Shown: positions 6,535 to 14,538, numbered from the stretch's first letter. The stretch: DNA of 24,313 nt from CAYLOC01 sp964385195 (GCA_964385195.1 CAYLOC010000022.1:1-24313); one strand, 5' to 3'. Notes: generated from the sequence alone by a model not told the origin. Numbers and translations: made by a program.

Positions 6535-7806
6535 GTGGTTGACACATTCGAGGCGATGGAATCGGTCGTGCGCAGTTACTGCCGCGGTTGGCCGGTGGTA
6601 TTCGACAAGGCCGAAGGTAGCTACCTGTACGCCGAGGACGGCGCGGCGTACCTGGACTTCTTCTCCGGTGCGGGCGCGTTGAACTACGGGCACAACCATC
6701 CCGACCTGATCGAACCGCTGGTGGACTATCTGCGCCGACACGGCGTCATCCACTCCCTGGACATGTACTCCGTCGCCAAACGCGACTTCCTGGAGCGGTT
6801 CCGCGACCTGATCCTGGCGCCCCGAAACTTCGACTACCGGGTGCAGTTCCCCGGCCCGACCGGCACCAACGCCGTCGAGACCGCGTTGAAACTCGCGCGG
6901 AAGGTCACCGGTCGGGAGCACATCATCAGCTTCACCAACGCCTTCCACGGCATGACCCTCGGCTCGCTGGCCGTCACCGGGAACTCGATGAAGCGCGGCG
7001 GTGCGGGGATCCCGCTGTACCACGCGACCCCGGCGCCGTACGACGACTACTTCGACGGCGAGACCGAGGACTTCTTGTGGCTGGAGCGGATGCTGGATGA
7101 CAGCGGGTCCGGGGTGGAACAGCCGGCCGCCGTCATTGTCGAGACCGTCCAGGGTGAAGGTGGGCTCAACGCCGCGCGCATGGAGTGGCTGCGTGCGCTC
7201 GCCGACCTGTGCAAGCGGCACGAGATCCTGCTGATCGTCGACGACGTCCAAGCGGGGTGCGGCCGGACCGGCACGTTCTTCAGCTTCGAAGAGGCGGGCA
7301 TCGTCCCCGACATCGTGTGCCTGTCGAAGTCGATCTCCGGCTCCGGGCTGCCGATGGCGCTGACGCTGTTCCGGCCCGAACTCGACGTGTGGAGTCCCGG
7401 CGAGCACAACGGCACCTTCCGCGGCAACAATGCCGCATTCGTGACCGCGACGGCCGCGCTGGAGCGGTTCTGGGCCGACGACGTCTTCATCAAGGGCCTG
7501 CACGACTCCATCACCCAGTTGCAGGAGGGGCTGTCGGCCATCGCGTCGCGGTACGACGGTGCCGCCGTACGGGGTCGCGGCATGCTCACCGGCATCGTGT
7601 TCCCCAACGACGCCACGGCCGGGGAGGTCTGCGCGGCGGCCTTCGAGCGCGGTCTGCTGGTGGAGACCTCCGGCCCCGAGTCCGAGGTCGTCAAGGTGAT
7701 GCCGCCGCTGACCATCGACAGCGACACACTTGCCGCCGGCATCGCCTTCCTTTCCGACTCTGTGACCGCCGTGCTGGGCGAGACCACCCAGCGCGCGTCC
7801 GCGTGA
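6535..7806 (+). CDS. ectB: Diaminobutyrate-2-oxoglutarate transaminase (PLP)
   Basis: EctB transfers an amino group from glutamate to L-aspartate-4-semialdehyde, giving L-2,4-diaminobutyrate, the first committed step of ectoine synthesis. It is a 423-residue class-III PLP aminotransferase, the usual length. It shows ESVVRSYCRGWP at the N-terminus, the PGPTGTNAVE phosphate-binding segment and TNAFHGMTLGSLAVTGN. IVETVQGEGG and VDDVQAGCGRTG follow, then the PLP lysine Lys 265 in LSKSISGSG. I chose GTG 6535 because it gives the conserved N-terminus and follows a GGAGGAAGGA ribosome binding site (6514-6523). An upstream TTG (6499) would put that site inside the coding region. ectC follows after 16 bp. 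Confidence 0.97.
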   Translation: MVDTFEAMESVVRSYCRGWPVVFDKAEGSYLYAEDGAAYLDFFSGAGALNYGHNHPDLIEPLVDYLRRHGVIHSLDMYSVAKRDFLERFRDLILAPRNFDYRVQFPGPTGTNAVETALKLARKVTGREHIISFTNAFHGMTLGSLAVTGNSMKRGGAGIPLYHATPAPYDDYFDGETEDFLWLERMLDDSGSGVEQPAAVIVETVQGEGGLNAARMEWLRALADLCKRHEILLIVDDVQAGCGRTGTFFSFEEAGIVPDIVCLSKSISGSGLPMALTLFRPELDVWSPGEHNGTFRGNNAAFVTATAALERFWADDVFIKGLHDSITQLQEGLSAIASRYDGAAVRGRGMLTGIVFPNDATAGEVCAAAFERGLLVETSGPESEVVKVMPPLTIDSDTLAAGIAFLSDSVTAVLGETTQRASA

Positions 7807-7822
7807 CCCACGGGGAGACCTC

Positions 7823-8245
7823 ATGATTGTGCGTCAACTGACCGACCTCGATGACACCGAGCGCGACGTCACCACCGCTACCTGGCGGAGCCGTCGGCTG
7901 GTCCTGGCAAGGGAAGGCGTCGGATTCTCCTTCCACGACACCGTCTTGTACGCCGGTACCGAGACCTCGATGTGGTACGCCAACCACATCGAGGCGGTGT
8001 ACTGCGTCGGCGGCGAGGGCCAACTCTTCAATGACGAGACCGGCGAGGTGCACGACATCCGCGACGGCACCATGTACCTGCTCGACGGGCATGAGCACCA
8101 CCGCATCCGCGCCACGACGGACCTGCGCATGGCGTGTGTGTTCAACCCACCGGTCACCGGCCGGGAAGTACACGACGAGAACGGCGTGTACCCGCTGCTG
8201 ACCGAAGAAACACCCGAGAAGATATCCGAGGAGGAACCTGCATGA
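7823..8245 (+). CDS. ectC: L-ectoine synthase
   Basis: EctC cyclises N-gamma-acetyl-L-2,4-diaminobutyrate to ectoine by water elimination. It is a 140-residue cupin, close to the usual length of about 130-140. The metal ligands described for EctC are all present: Glu 57 (ANHIEAVYCVGG), Tyr 85 (DGTMYLLDG) and His 93 (GHEHHRI). The conserved C-terminal block CVFNPPVTGREVHDENGVYP follows, then a short acidic tail. A GGGGAG ribosome binding site precedes ATG 7823. Its stop codon overlaps the start of ectD in an ATGA junction, so the two are translationally coupled. Confidence 0.98.
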   Translation: MIVRQLTDLDDTERDVTTATWRSRRLVLAREGVGFSFHDTVLYAGTETSMWYANHIEAVYCVGGEGQLFNDETGEVHDIRDGTMYLLDGHEHHRIRATTDLRMACVFNPPVTGREVHDENGVYPLLTEETPEKISEEEPA

Positions 8246-9138
8246 CGACCACGCTGAGTCCCAGCACGGACGTCTATCCCACCCGCGTCGACTCCGAACC
8301 GCGGCTCATCGAGCGCACCGACGCGGTGGTGTGGGGAGACGCTGCGAGCGGCCCGATGGACCAGGCCACGCTCGACGGCTTCGACGCCAAGGGGTACCTG
8401 ACCATCCCGGAGCTGGTCTCGACCGACGAGGTACAACAGCTCCGGCAGGAGCTGCGGAGGCTGTCCGACGACCCGGACGTCCGCGCCGACGAGCGCACCG
8501 TGATCGAACGCTCCTCCCAGGAGGTCCGCTCGATCTTCGAGGTGCACAAGATCTCCGATCTCGTGGCGAAGCTGATCGCCGACGAGCGGGTCGCCGGGCG
8601 TGCCCGCCAGCTGCTCGGATCCGACGTGTACGTCCACCAGAGCCGGATCAACTTCAAGCCCGGTTTCGCCGGTAAGGACTTCTACTGGCACTCCGACTTC
8701 GAAACCTGGCACGCCGAGGACGGCATGCCGCGGATGCGGGCGGTCAGCATCTCCATCTCGCTCACCGACAACTACGTCTTCAACGGGCCGCTGATGATCA
8801 TGCCCGGCTCACACAAGACCTACGTGTCCTGCGTCGGCGAGACCCCCGACGAGAACTACAAGTCCTCGCTGGTCGCCCAGGAGATCGGTACCCCCGACCA
8901 CGAGTCGCTCACCATGCTCGGCGAGAAGCACGGTATCGACGTACTGTCCGGAGAGGCCGGCGGCGCCACGATGTTCGACTGCAACTGCATGCACGGCTCC
9001 AACAGCAACATCACGCCGTTCGCCCGGTCGAACGTGTTCGTGGTGTTCAACAGCGTGGAGAACACCTGCGTCGAGCCGTTCTCCGCCCGGGAGCCACGCC
9101 CGTCGTTCATCGGCTCCCGCGACTTCACCGCCGTCTAA
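8242..9138 (+). CDS. ectD: Ectoine 5-hydroxylase
   Basis: EctD is a non-haem Fe(II)/2-oxoglutarate dioxygenase that turns ectoine into 5-hydroxyectoine. The 298-residue protein contains the EctD signature FYWHSDFETWHAEDGMP. The iron ligands are His 150 and Asp 152 there and His 251 in NCMHGSNSNITPFARSN. NFKPGF upstream and SNVFVVFNSVEN near the end are also typical. ATG 8242 overlaps the ectC stop by four bases and is preceded by a strong GAGGAGGA ribosome binding site (8227-8234). The in-frame GTG near 8134 is rejected because it would run back through ectC. It is the last gene of the operon; a strong hairpin follows seven bases after its stop. Confidence 0.98.
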   Translation: MTTTLSPSTDVYPTRVDSEPRLIERTDAVVWGDAASGPMDQATLDGFDAKGYLTIPELVSTDEVQQLRQELRRLSDDPDVRADERTVIERSSQEVRSIFEVHKISDLVAKLIADERVAGRARQLLGSDVYVHQSRINFKPGFAGKDFYWHSDFETWHAEDGMPRMRAVSISISLTDNYVFNGPLMIMPGSHKTYVSCVGETPDENYKSSLVAQEIGTPDHESLTMLGEKHGIDVLSGEAGGATMFDCNCMHGSNSNITPFARSNVFVVFNSVENTCVEPFSAREPRPSFIGSRDFTAV

Positions 9139-9144
9139 CCCGAG

Positions 9145-9188
9145 TTGTCAGAAGTGGAGCACGCGATGACGTGTTCCACTTCTGACAA
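9145..9188 (+). terminator. 19-bp-stem terminator closing ectABCD
   Basis: Arms 9145-9163 and 9170-9188 are complementary over 19 positions with a 6-base loop. The single imperfect position (9159/9174) is a G-U pair in plus-strand RNA but an A-C mismatch in minus-strand RNA, so the hairpin is strongest for the ect message. No T-run follows, as is common for actinobacterial terminators. It fills the 55-bp gap between ectD and the convergent flavoprotein gene, so it may also end transcription from the other side. Confidence 0.85.
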
Positions 9189-9193
9189 GTCGG

Positions 9194-10351
9194 TCAGGGG
9201 AGGGGGCCGAGGAGTGACTGGGCCCACGCGGCGTGCACCGAGTCGTCGCTGGTCGGGTGGAAGATCCCGGCCAGCACGTCCCGGTACAGCCGGGAGAGCT
9301 CCGATGCGGTGAAGTACGCCGACCCGCCGGCCAGGCGGACCGCCTGCTCCACCACGGTCCGCGCGGTCTCGGTGGCGCGGTACTTCAGCGCGGACAGCTG
9401 CGGCATCCAGATCTGTCCGCGATCCACGCCGTCGTCGAGGTCCCGTGCGGTCGCCGCGATCTGCGGGTAGATGCCGTCTAGTCGCATCGCTGCGTCGGCC
9501 ACTTGGTACCGGATCACCGGGTTATGTGCGTACGGCGCTCCCTCGGCCTTGCGAGACGTGCGGCGCTGGACGGACCCGACCGCGAGATCCAGCGCGCGTT
9601 GGGCGATGCCGACGTAGACCGAGGACAGCAGTGTCTCGAAGTTGGCGAAGATGCCGAACACGAACCGGTCCATCGTGGGGCCCGGCGCGATCCGCCGTAC
9701 GATCCGATCCGCAGCGGCGTGCGCGCCGTCGAGGACGGTCGTACACGACTGTGACGCGCGCATTCCCAGGGTGTCCCAGTCATCCTTGACGTTGATCCCG
9801 CCCGCGGCCCGGTCGACGAAACCGAACACCGAGTGCGGCCCGTCGTCGCCGGAGGAGTCGGTTCCGAACGTGCCCAGCCGCGTCCATACCGGCGCCATCG
9901 AGGTGAAGATCTTCGTACCGTAGAAGGAGAAACCGCCGTCCCCGTCCGGCCGTGCCTCACTCGCCGACCCGAACAGGACCAGGTCGTTGCCCGGTTCGGA
10001 GATGCCGAACCCGAACACCTCCCCGGCCATCGTGTCGGTGAAGACGAAGTCGGTGGTCCGCTCGCCCGCCAGCCACAGGGTCCGCGCGACCCCCACCCAT
10101 ACCTGATGCATGTTCACCGACAACGCGGTCGCAGGGGCGGCGCCGGCCAGCCGCATCTGCTCCCGCGTGAGCTGTTCCAGCGTCAACCCGCCGCCGCCGT
10201 ACTCCGTGGGGACCATCGCGGTGAGGTAACCGGCCGCGCGCAGGTCGGCGAGGTCCTCGTGCGGGAAGCGGTTCTCCGCGTCGTACGTCGCGGCGCGGCC
10301 ACGGATCGTGTCCAGCAGGTCGTCGGTGAGGAACGGTGAGGTGTCGGTCAT
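9194..10351 (-). CDS. Acyl-CoA-dehydrogenase-fold flavoprotein without the classical catalytic Glu
   Basis: A 385-residue protein spanning the three ACAD domains: an N-terminal helical domain (1-110), a beta domain beginning with FGFGISEPGND (114-123), and a C-terminal helical bundle. FYGTKIFTSMAP (143-154) and ASQSCTTVLDGAHA match the substrate- and FAD-contact strands of the family. The C-terminal segment where acyl-CoA dehydrogenases carry the catalytic base in a YEGT motif reads RDVLAGIFHPTSDDS instead. That form is reminiscent of DszC-type flavin monooxygenases. It may therefore be a dehydrogenase using another base or a flavin-dependent monooxygenase. ATG 10351 has TAGAGT 6 nt upstream. 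It lies 33 bp downstream of the lipoate ligase gene, and no beta-oxidation partner is adjacent. Confidence 0.8.
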   Translation of the reverse strand: MTDTSPFLTDDLLDTIRGRAATYDAENRFPHEDLADLRAAGYLTAMVPTEYGGGGLTLEQLTREQMRLAGAAPATALSVNMHQVWVGVARTLWLAGERTTDFVFTDTMAGEVFGFGISEPGNDLVLFGSASEARPDGDGGFSFYGTKIFTSMAPVWTRLGTFGTDSSGDDGPHSVFGFVDRAAGGINVKDDWDTLGMRASQSCTTVLDGAHAAADRIVRRIAPGPTMDRFVFGIFANFETLLSSVYVGIAQRALDLAVGSVQRRTSRKAEGAPYAHNPVIRYQVADAAMRLDGIYPQIAATARDLDDGVDRGQIWMPQLSALKYRATETARTVVEQAVRLAGGSAYFTASELSRLYRDVLAGIFHPTSDDSVHAAWAQSLLGPLP

Positions 10352-10357
10352 GTCGCC

Positions 10358-10363
10358 ACTCTA
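10358..10363 (-). promoter_or_regulatory. Putative -10 hexamer (TAGAGT), leaderless flavoprotein gene
   Basis: TAGAGT, then 6 nt, then ATG 10351 on the minus strand, inside the 33-bp gap after the lipoate ligase gene. It implies that the flavoprotein can be transcribed independently of its upstream neighbour. Confidence 0.55.
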
Positions 10364-10384
10364 TGGCCGGTACGGCGGCCACCT

Positions 10385-11434
10385 CTACGGAACGCGATGG
10401 GTCCACTCCGGGTTGCGGAACTTGGTCTCCACCAAGTGGCGGGCCGCATCCAGCTCGGCGTCAGTGTAGGTGGCCTCACGGCTGGAGTAGCGGGTGAGGA
10501 AGGACTTGATGAAGGAGGCCATGACGTCCTGGCGCGCCATCCCGGTCTGGGACCGCATGGGGTCGACGCGCTTGTCCGCGCTGGTGATGCCCTTGCCGGA
10601 CAGCTTCTCCCGCCCGACGCGGAGTACGTCATGCATCTTCTCGTTGTCGATGTCGTAGGCCATCGTCACGTGGTGGAGAACGGTGCCGTTGGCGAAGCGT
10701 TTCTGCGCGGCCCCGCCGATCTTGCCCTTGTCGGAGGCGATGTCGTTCAGCGGCACGTAGCGCGCGCTGACCCCGACGTCGGCAAGCGCCCCGAGCACCC
10801 AGTCGTCGAGGAACGCGTAGGCGTGCTCGAACGTCAGCCCCTCGACCATCGACGCGGGGACGACGAGGGAGTAGGTGATGCAGTTGCCCGGCTCCATGAA
10901 CATCGCCCCGCCCCCGGAGATGCGCCGCGCCACCCCGATCCCGTGCCGCGCTGCTCCGGCGGCGTCGACCTCGTTGCGTACCGACTGGAACGAGCCGATG
11001 ATCACCAGCGAGCTGTCCCAGTCCCAGAAGCGCAGGGTCGGGCCCCGTCGCCCGGCAGCCACCTCACCGGGCAGCACCTCATCCAGCGCCATGTGCATCA
11101 TCGGATCCATCGTGACCGGGCCGATGACGTCGAAGGTGTGGTCGTCCCACCCCGTCGCCTTGCCCAGCGCGCGACGTACGGCGATGCCGACGGATTCGGC
11201 GGTGAACCCGATGAGCGCGGTCGAGTCGTCCAGCACTGCTGTGATCGCGGACGCCATTTCGGTGGCCCCGGCCGTGGCAGGCATTCCTACCAGCGCCGCA
11301 TTGATGTCCTCCAACGCGGAGTCCGGCTCCAGGAAGAAGTCGCCGGAGACGCGGACATCCGACAGCCGGCCCCCGTCGACCTCGACGTCGACGGACACCA
11401 GCTTCCCGCCAGGGACCTTGAACTCACCGCGCAT
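10385..11434 (-). CDS. Lipoate-protein ligase with N-terminal accessory (LplB-like) domain
   Basis: A 349-residue protein that probably adenylates lipoate and transfers it to lipoyl domains such as those of 2-oxoacid dehydrogenases or GcvH. The order is reversed relative to E. coli LplA. The accessory Lip_prot_lig_C domain comes first (about 1-95, beginning MRGEFKVPGGKLVSVDV, with VSGDFFLEPD). The catalytic BPL/LplA fold follows (about 105-345). Catalytic motifs are RRISGGGAMF (170-179), EPGNCITYSLV (181-191) and KIGGAAQKR with Lys 238. ATG 11434 gives the conserved N-terminus and has GGTGAG just upstream; in-frame ATG 11446 is the alternative. The open frame continues upstream antisense to the next gene, which is not coding. 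It is divergent from the propeller-like gene. The family is secure, the cofactor specificity (lipoate or octanoate) is not. Confidence 0.88.
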   Translation of the reverse strand: MRGEFKVPGGKLVSVDVEVDGGRLSDVRVSGDFFLEPDSALEDINAALVGMPATAGATEMASAITAVLDDSTALIGFTAESVGIAVRRALGKATGWDDHTFDVIGPVTMDPMMHMALDEVLPGEVAAGRRGPTLRFWDWDSSLVIIGSFQSVRNEVDAAGAARHGIGVARRISGGGAMFMEPGNCITYSLVVPASMVEGLTFEHAYAFLDDWVLGALADVGVSARYVPLNDIASDKGKIGGAAQKRFANGTVLHHVTMAYDIDNEKMHDVLRVGREKLSGKGITSADKRVDPMRSQTGMARQDVMASFIKSFLTRYSSREATYTDAELDAARHLVETKFRNPEWTHRVP

Positions 11435-11454
11435 GGCACTCACCATCCAGAAGA

Positions 11455-11464
11455 ACTCTAGCCT
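11455..11464. promoter_or_regulatory. Overlapping back-to-back -10 elements (bidirectional promoter)
   Basis: The ten bases ACTCTAGCCT hold TAGCCT on the plus strand (11459-11464) and TAGAGT on the minus strand (11460-11455), sharing the central TA. The plus element points at GTG 11498 and the minus element at ATG 11446 and 11434. Divergent promoters with overlapping -10 elements are a known bacterial arrangement. Confidence 0.5.
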
Positions 11465-11497
11465 GCATGCGCCGGTTCCGGACGTCATCATGGAGAT

Positions 11498-12754
11498 GTG
11501 GGAACCGGGGACGCGGAGCGAGACGACACGGGTGGCGGGGAGGTCGTCGAGTTCGGCTCGCCCGGGGGAGGTCGTGGGCCCCGCTGGTGGTGGCTCCTGG
11601 CGATCGGGGTCGTCGTGGTTGCGGTCATCGCCGTCCTCGCGATCCGGCAGCAGACCGAGCCCGCGGCGGACCCGGGACCGACGCCGGCCGCCACGGGTGC
11701 CCCGACCCCGGAGGACCACGCCACAACCGCACCGCCCCTGACTCCTGCCCCCAGCCGACGGGAAAAGCAGCCAGCCGGCACCGCAGGGAGTCCCGAGCAT
11801 CGCGACCTGTCGATGCTGCACGCATCGTCTGACTTCGACCTGTTCGTGTACGGCGACGGGAAGCTGCTGCGGCTGCAACCCGCACAGAACCGGATGACGG
11901 TGACAACGCTCCACCGAAGGGACCAGGGGACGCCGTTGCGGATCATCGTCGGAGCCGACCGGGTCATCCTGCAGCCGCGCTGGTCCGGCAGCGGTGTCGT
12001 GGTGCCGGCCGGGAAACCCGCCCACCGCCTCGGACGCGTCTTCGGCGGTGACTCCGCTGTCTTTCCCGGACCCGACGACCGACACCTGTGGGTACTCGGC
12101 CAGGCGAACCCCCTCGCCGGTGGCGGTCAAGGGCGCACGCTGCACCTGGTCGACCTCGACGGCGACGCCACCGCTACGACACTGACCCTTCCCGGGCCGT
12201 TGACACCGCTGTCGGTGCAGCCGGACGGCCAGGGCTACCTCCTCGCCTCCGGCGTCGGCGGCGTCTACGACGTACGTCCCGGCCGTCTGCGCCGGATCAC
12301 CACCGGGGTCGTGCTGGCGATCGGCCCCACGAGGTTCCTGGTCTTCGAGTGTGACGACCAGCTGCGATGCGAGACGGTGGCGGTCGACCGCGACTCGGGA
12401 GCCCGGCACACGGTGCCCCGGGAGAAGCCGGTCCGCCCCCTGCCGTTCACGGTGCAGCTGGGGGCCGACGGTGTGGTCTCCCCGGACGGACGCACCGCTG
12501 CCGTCGTCACGGCGACCGGAGGCCGGCCGGCACTGCGCCTGATCGACCTGGACTCCGGGGCGGTACGGCGGGTCGGGCTCTCCCTGGGTGACTACCAGCT
12601 GTCCACGCAAGACTGGCTGGCCTGGTCACCGGACAGCCGGTGGCTGTACGTGGCGAACAACTCCGGGCTCCACGTCGTCGACCCACGCTCCGGCCACGCC
12701 CAGGCCGTTGCGCTACCGGTAAGCCAGGCTCGCGCCGTCGCCGTACGCCCCTGA
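11498..12754 (+). CDS. Membrane-anchored beta-propeller-like protein of unknown function
   Basis: A 418-residue protein with a Gly/acidic cytoplasmic N-terminus (1-28) and one transmembrane helix (about 30-49, after a Trp-rich edge). A Pro/Thr/Ala-rich linker (about 52-92) leads to an extracytoplasmic domain. That domain is built of repeated beta-rich units: DGKLLRLQP, PDDRHLWVLG, PDGQGYLLAS, GVYDVRPGRLRRI, LRLIDLDSGAVRRV, SPDSRWLYVANNSGLHVVDPRSG. They look like WD40/YVTN-type blades. I see no catalytic motif and no kinase domain; a ligand- or protein-binding role is the most that can be said. The start is GTG 11498, with GGAG very close to it; ATG 11496 is out of frame. It heads a plus-strand series with the FAD dehydrogenase 64 bp further on. 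Confidence 0.75.
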   Translation: MGTGDAERDDTGGGEVVEFGSPGGGRGPRWWWLLAIGVVVVAVIAVLAIRQQTEPAADPGPTPAATGAPTPEDHATTAPPLTPAPSRREKQPAGTAGSPEHRDLSMLHASSDFDLFVYGDGKLLRLQPAQNRMTVTTLHRRDQGTPLRIIVGADRVILQPRWSGSGVVVPAGKPAHRLGRVFGGDSAVFPGPDDRHLWVLGQANPLAGGGQGRTLHLVDLDGDATATTLTLPGPLTPLSVQPDGQGYLLASGVGGVYDVRPGRLRRITTGVVLAIGPTRFLVFECDDQLRCETVAVDRDSGARHTVPREKPVRPLPFTVQLGADGVVSPDGRTAAVVTATGGRPALRLIDLDSGAVRRVGLSLGDYQLSTQDWLAWSPDSRWLYVANNSGLHVVDPRSGHAQAVALPVSQARAVAVRP

Positions 12755-12761
12755 CCGGTCA

Positions 12762-12776
12762 GCACCCGCTCGGTGC
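12762..12776 (+). terminator. Small hairpin after the propeller-like gene
   Basis: GCACC (12762-12766) and GGTGC (12772-12776) with a 5-base loop start eight bases after the stop codon. It is GC-rich but short and has no T-run; at best a weak terminator or mRNA 3'-end hairpin. Confidence 0.3.
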
Positions 12777-12818
12777 CGGACCACTGACACTGCCCGACGG
12801 GGATGAGAGGGTGGCGGC

Positions 12819-14468
12819 ATGGACACGGACGTGGTCGTGGTCGGAGCCGGTCTGGCAGGCCTGGTTGCTACCGCCGAGCTCGCCGACGCGGGCAAACGGG
12901 TGATCGTGGTCGACCAGGAGCCGGAGGTCAACCTCGGGGGCCAGGCGCACTGGTCCTTCGGCGGGCTGTTCCTTGTCAACAGCCCGGAGCAGCGGCGGTT
13001 ACGGGTCCGCGACTCCCATGAACTCGCCTGGTCCGACTGGTGGGGCAGCGCCGGGTTCGACCGGGACGAGGATCGCTGGCCACGCGCCTGGGCCGAGGCG
13101 TACGTCGACTTCGCTGCTGGCGAGAAACGGGCATGGCTGCACGGGCTCGGGCTCCGGTTCTTCCCGGTCGTGGGGTGGGCGGAGCGGGGCGATGGCCGGG
13201 CCGACGGCCACGGCAACTCGGTGCCGCGGTTCCATATCGTCTGGGGTACCGGCCCGGGTGTTCTCGCCCCGTTCGTGCGTCGCGTCCGGCGGGCCGTCGA
13301 CGAGGGCCTGGTGACCTTGCGGTTCCGGCACCGCGTCGACGCGCTGGACACCGGAGCCGGCGGAGACGTGGGCGTCCACGGCACGGTGCTGGAGCCCAGC
13401 CACGCGCAGCGCGGCGCACCGACGTCCCGCCGTCGCGTCGCAGAGTTCGCGCTCACTGCGCAGGCGGTCGTGGTCACCTCCGGTGGAATCGGCGGGAACC
13501 ACGATCTGGTCCGCCGCAACTGGCCCGAGCGGCTGGGAACGCCCCCGCGGCACATGCTCACCGGGGTGCCGGCGTACGTCGACGGCCGGATGCTCGGTAT
13601 CACCGAGGAGTGCGGCGGGCGCGTGATCAACCGGGACCGGATGTGGCACTACACCGAGGGCATCCTCAACCACTCGCCGGTCTGGCCCCAGCACGGCATC
13701 CGGATCCTGCCCGGACCCTCGTCGCTGTGGCTCGACGCGACGGGACGCCGGCTTCCCGCACCGTGCTTCCCCGGGTTCGACACGATGAGCACGTTGCGGC
13801 ACCTCCGCAGCACCGGATACGACTACTCGTGGTTCGTCCTGACCCAGCGGATCATCGAACGCGAGTTCGCGCTGTCCGGGTCGGAGCAGAACCCCGACCT
13901 GACCGGGAAGGACATGCGGCTGCTGTTGCAACGACTGGGCTCGGGCGCACCGGCGCCGGTGGAGCGGTTCAAGGACACCGGCGCGGACTTCGTCGTCGCT
14001 GACACCGTCGGCGACCTCGCCCACGGCATGAACCGGCTCACCGGCGACGACCTGATCACCCCCGAAGCGCTGACGCAGGTGGTCACCGCGCGCGACCGCG
14101 AGATCGACAACCCGTTCAGCAAGGACACCCAGGTCACCGCGCTCCGCGGTGCCCGGTCCTACCTCGGCGACCGGCTGATCCGGGTCGCCTCCCCGCACCG
14201 GCTGCTGGACCCCGCCGCCGGTCCGCTGATCGCGGTCCGCCTGCACGTGTTGACCCGCAAGACGCTCGGCGGGCTGGAGACGGACCTGGACGGGCGCGTG
14301 TTGACCGCCGGCGGTGAGCCACTGCCCGGGGTGTACGCCGCCGGTGAGGTCGCCGGCTTCGGGGGCGGGGGCATGCACGGCTACAACTCCTTGGAGGGCA
14401 CGTTCCTCGGCGGTTGCCTGTTCTCCGGACGGCGCGCCGGACGCGCGGTGGCGGCCGCCGTCGGGTGA
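12819..14468 (+). CDS. FAD-binding dehydrogenase (fumarate reductase / KstD-like flavoprotein)
   Basis: A 549-residue soluble flavoprotein of the FAD_binding_2 family. The N-terminal Rossmann motif VVVVGAGLAGLVAT begins at residue 5, with VIVVDQE closing the second strand. GGQAHWSFGGLF (about 40-51) is the flavin-contact loop. The C-terminus has the expected GVYAAGEVAGFGGGGMHGYNSLEGTFLGG FAD/active-site block. Sequence type and length resemble the uncharacterised actinobacterial FAD-binding dehydrogenases related to 3-ketosteroid delta-1-dehydrogenases. No steroid-degradation gene is nearby, so a steroid substrate is not supported. A GAGAGGGTGG ribosome binding site lies before ATG 12819. It is followed after 70 bp by the YbaK-like gene. 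Confidence 0.9.
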   Translation: MDTDVVVVGAGLAGLVATAELADAGKRVIVVDQEPEVNLGGQAHWSFGGLFLVNSPEQRRLRVRDSHELAWSDWWGSAGFDRDEDRWPRAWAEAYVDFAAGEKRAWLHGLGLRFFPVVGWAERGDGRADGHGNSVPRFHIVWGTGPGVLAPFVRRVRRAVDEGLVTLRFRHRVDALDTGAGGDVGVHGTVLEPSHAQRGAPTSRRRVAEFALTAQAVVVTSGGIGGNHDLVRRNWPERLGTPPRHMLTGVPAYVDGRMLGITEECGGRVINRDRMWHYTEGILNHSPVWPQHGIRILPGPSSLWLDATGRRLPAPCFPGFDTMSTLRHLRSTGYDYSWFVLTQRIIEREFALSGSEQNPDLTGKDMRLLLQRLGSGAPAPVERFKDTGADFVVADTVGDLAHGMNRLTGDDLITPEALTQVVTARDREIDNPFSKDTQVTALRGARSYLGDRLIRVASPHRLLDPAAGPLIAVRLHVLTRKTLGGLETDLDGRVLTAGGEPLPGVYAAGEVAGFGGGGMHGYNSLEGTFLGGCLFSGRRAGRAVAAAVG

Positions 14469-14494
14469 CACACCGGGCGGAAACGTCCTCCCTC

Positions 14495-14500
14495 TACGCT
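14495..14500 (+). promoter_or_regulatory. Possible -10 (TACGCT) for the YbaK/pentapeptide gene pair
   Basis: TACGCT fits TAnnnT and would start a roughly 32-nt leader that includes the AGGAGAG ribosome binding site (14530-14536) before ATG 14539. No convincing -35 is present. Confidence 0.35.
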
Positions 14501-14538
14501 GGTGACAGCATCGACCCGCGTCGTCCACGAGGAGAGCC

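Noticed and set aside
5869..7824. Very long minus-strand open frame opposite ectA-ectB
   Set aside because: It is antisense to unmistakable ectA and ectB coding sequence, its translation is low-complexity (Gly/Arg/Val-rich) without motifs, and such frames are normal in high-GC DNA.
11447..12610. Upstream extension of the lipoate ligase frame, doubling its length
   Set aside because: The extension is antisense to the propeller-like gene and lacks domains; the conserved ligase N-terminus begins at MRGEFKVPGG.
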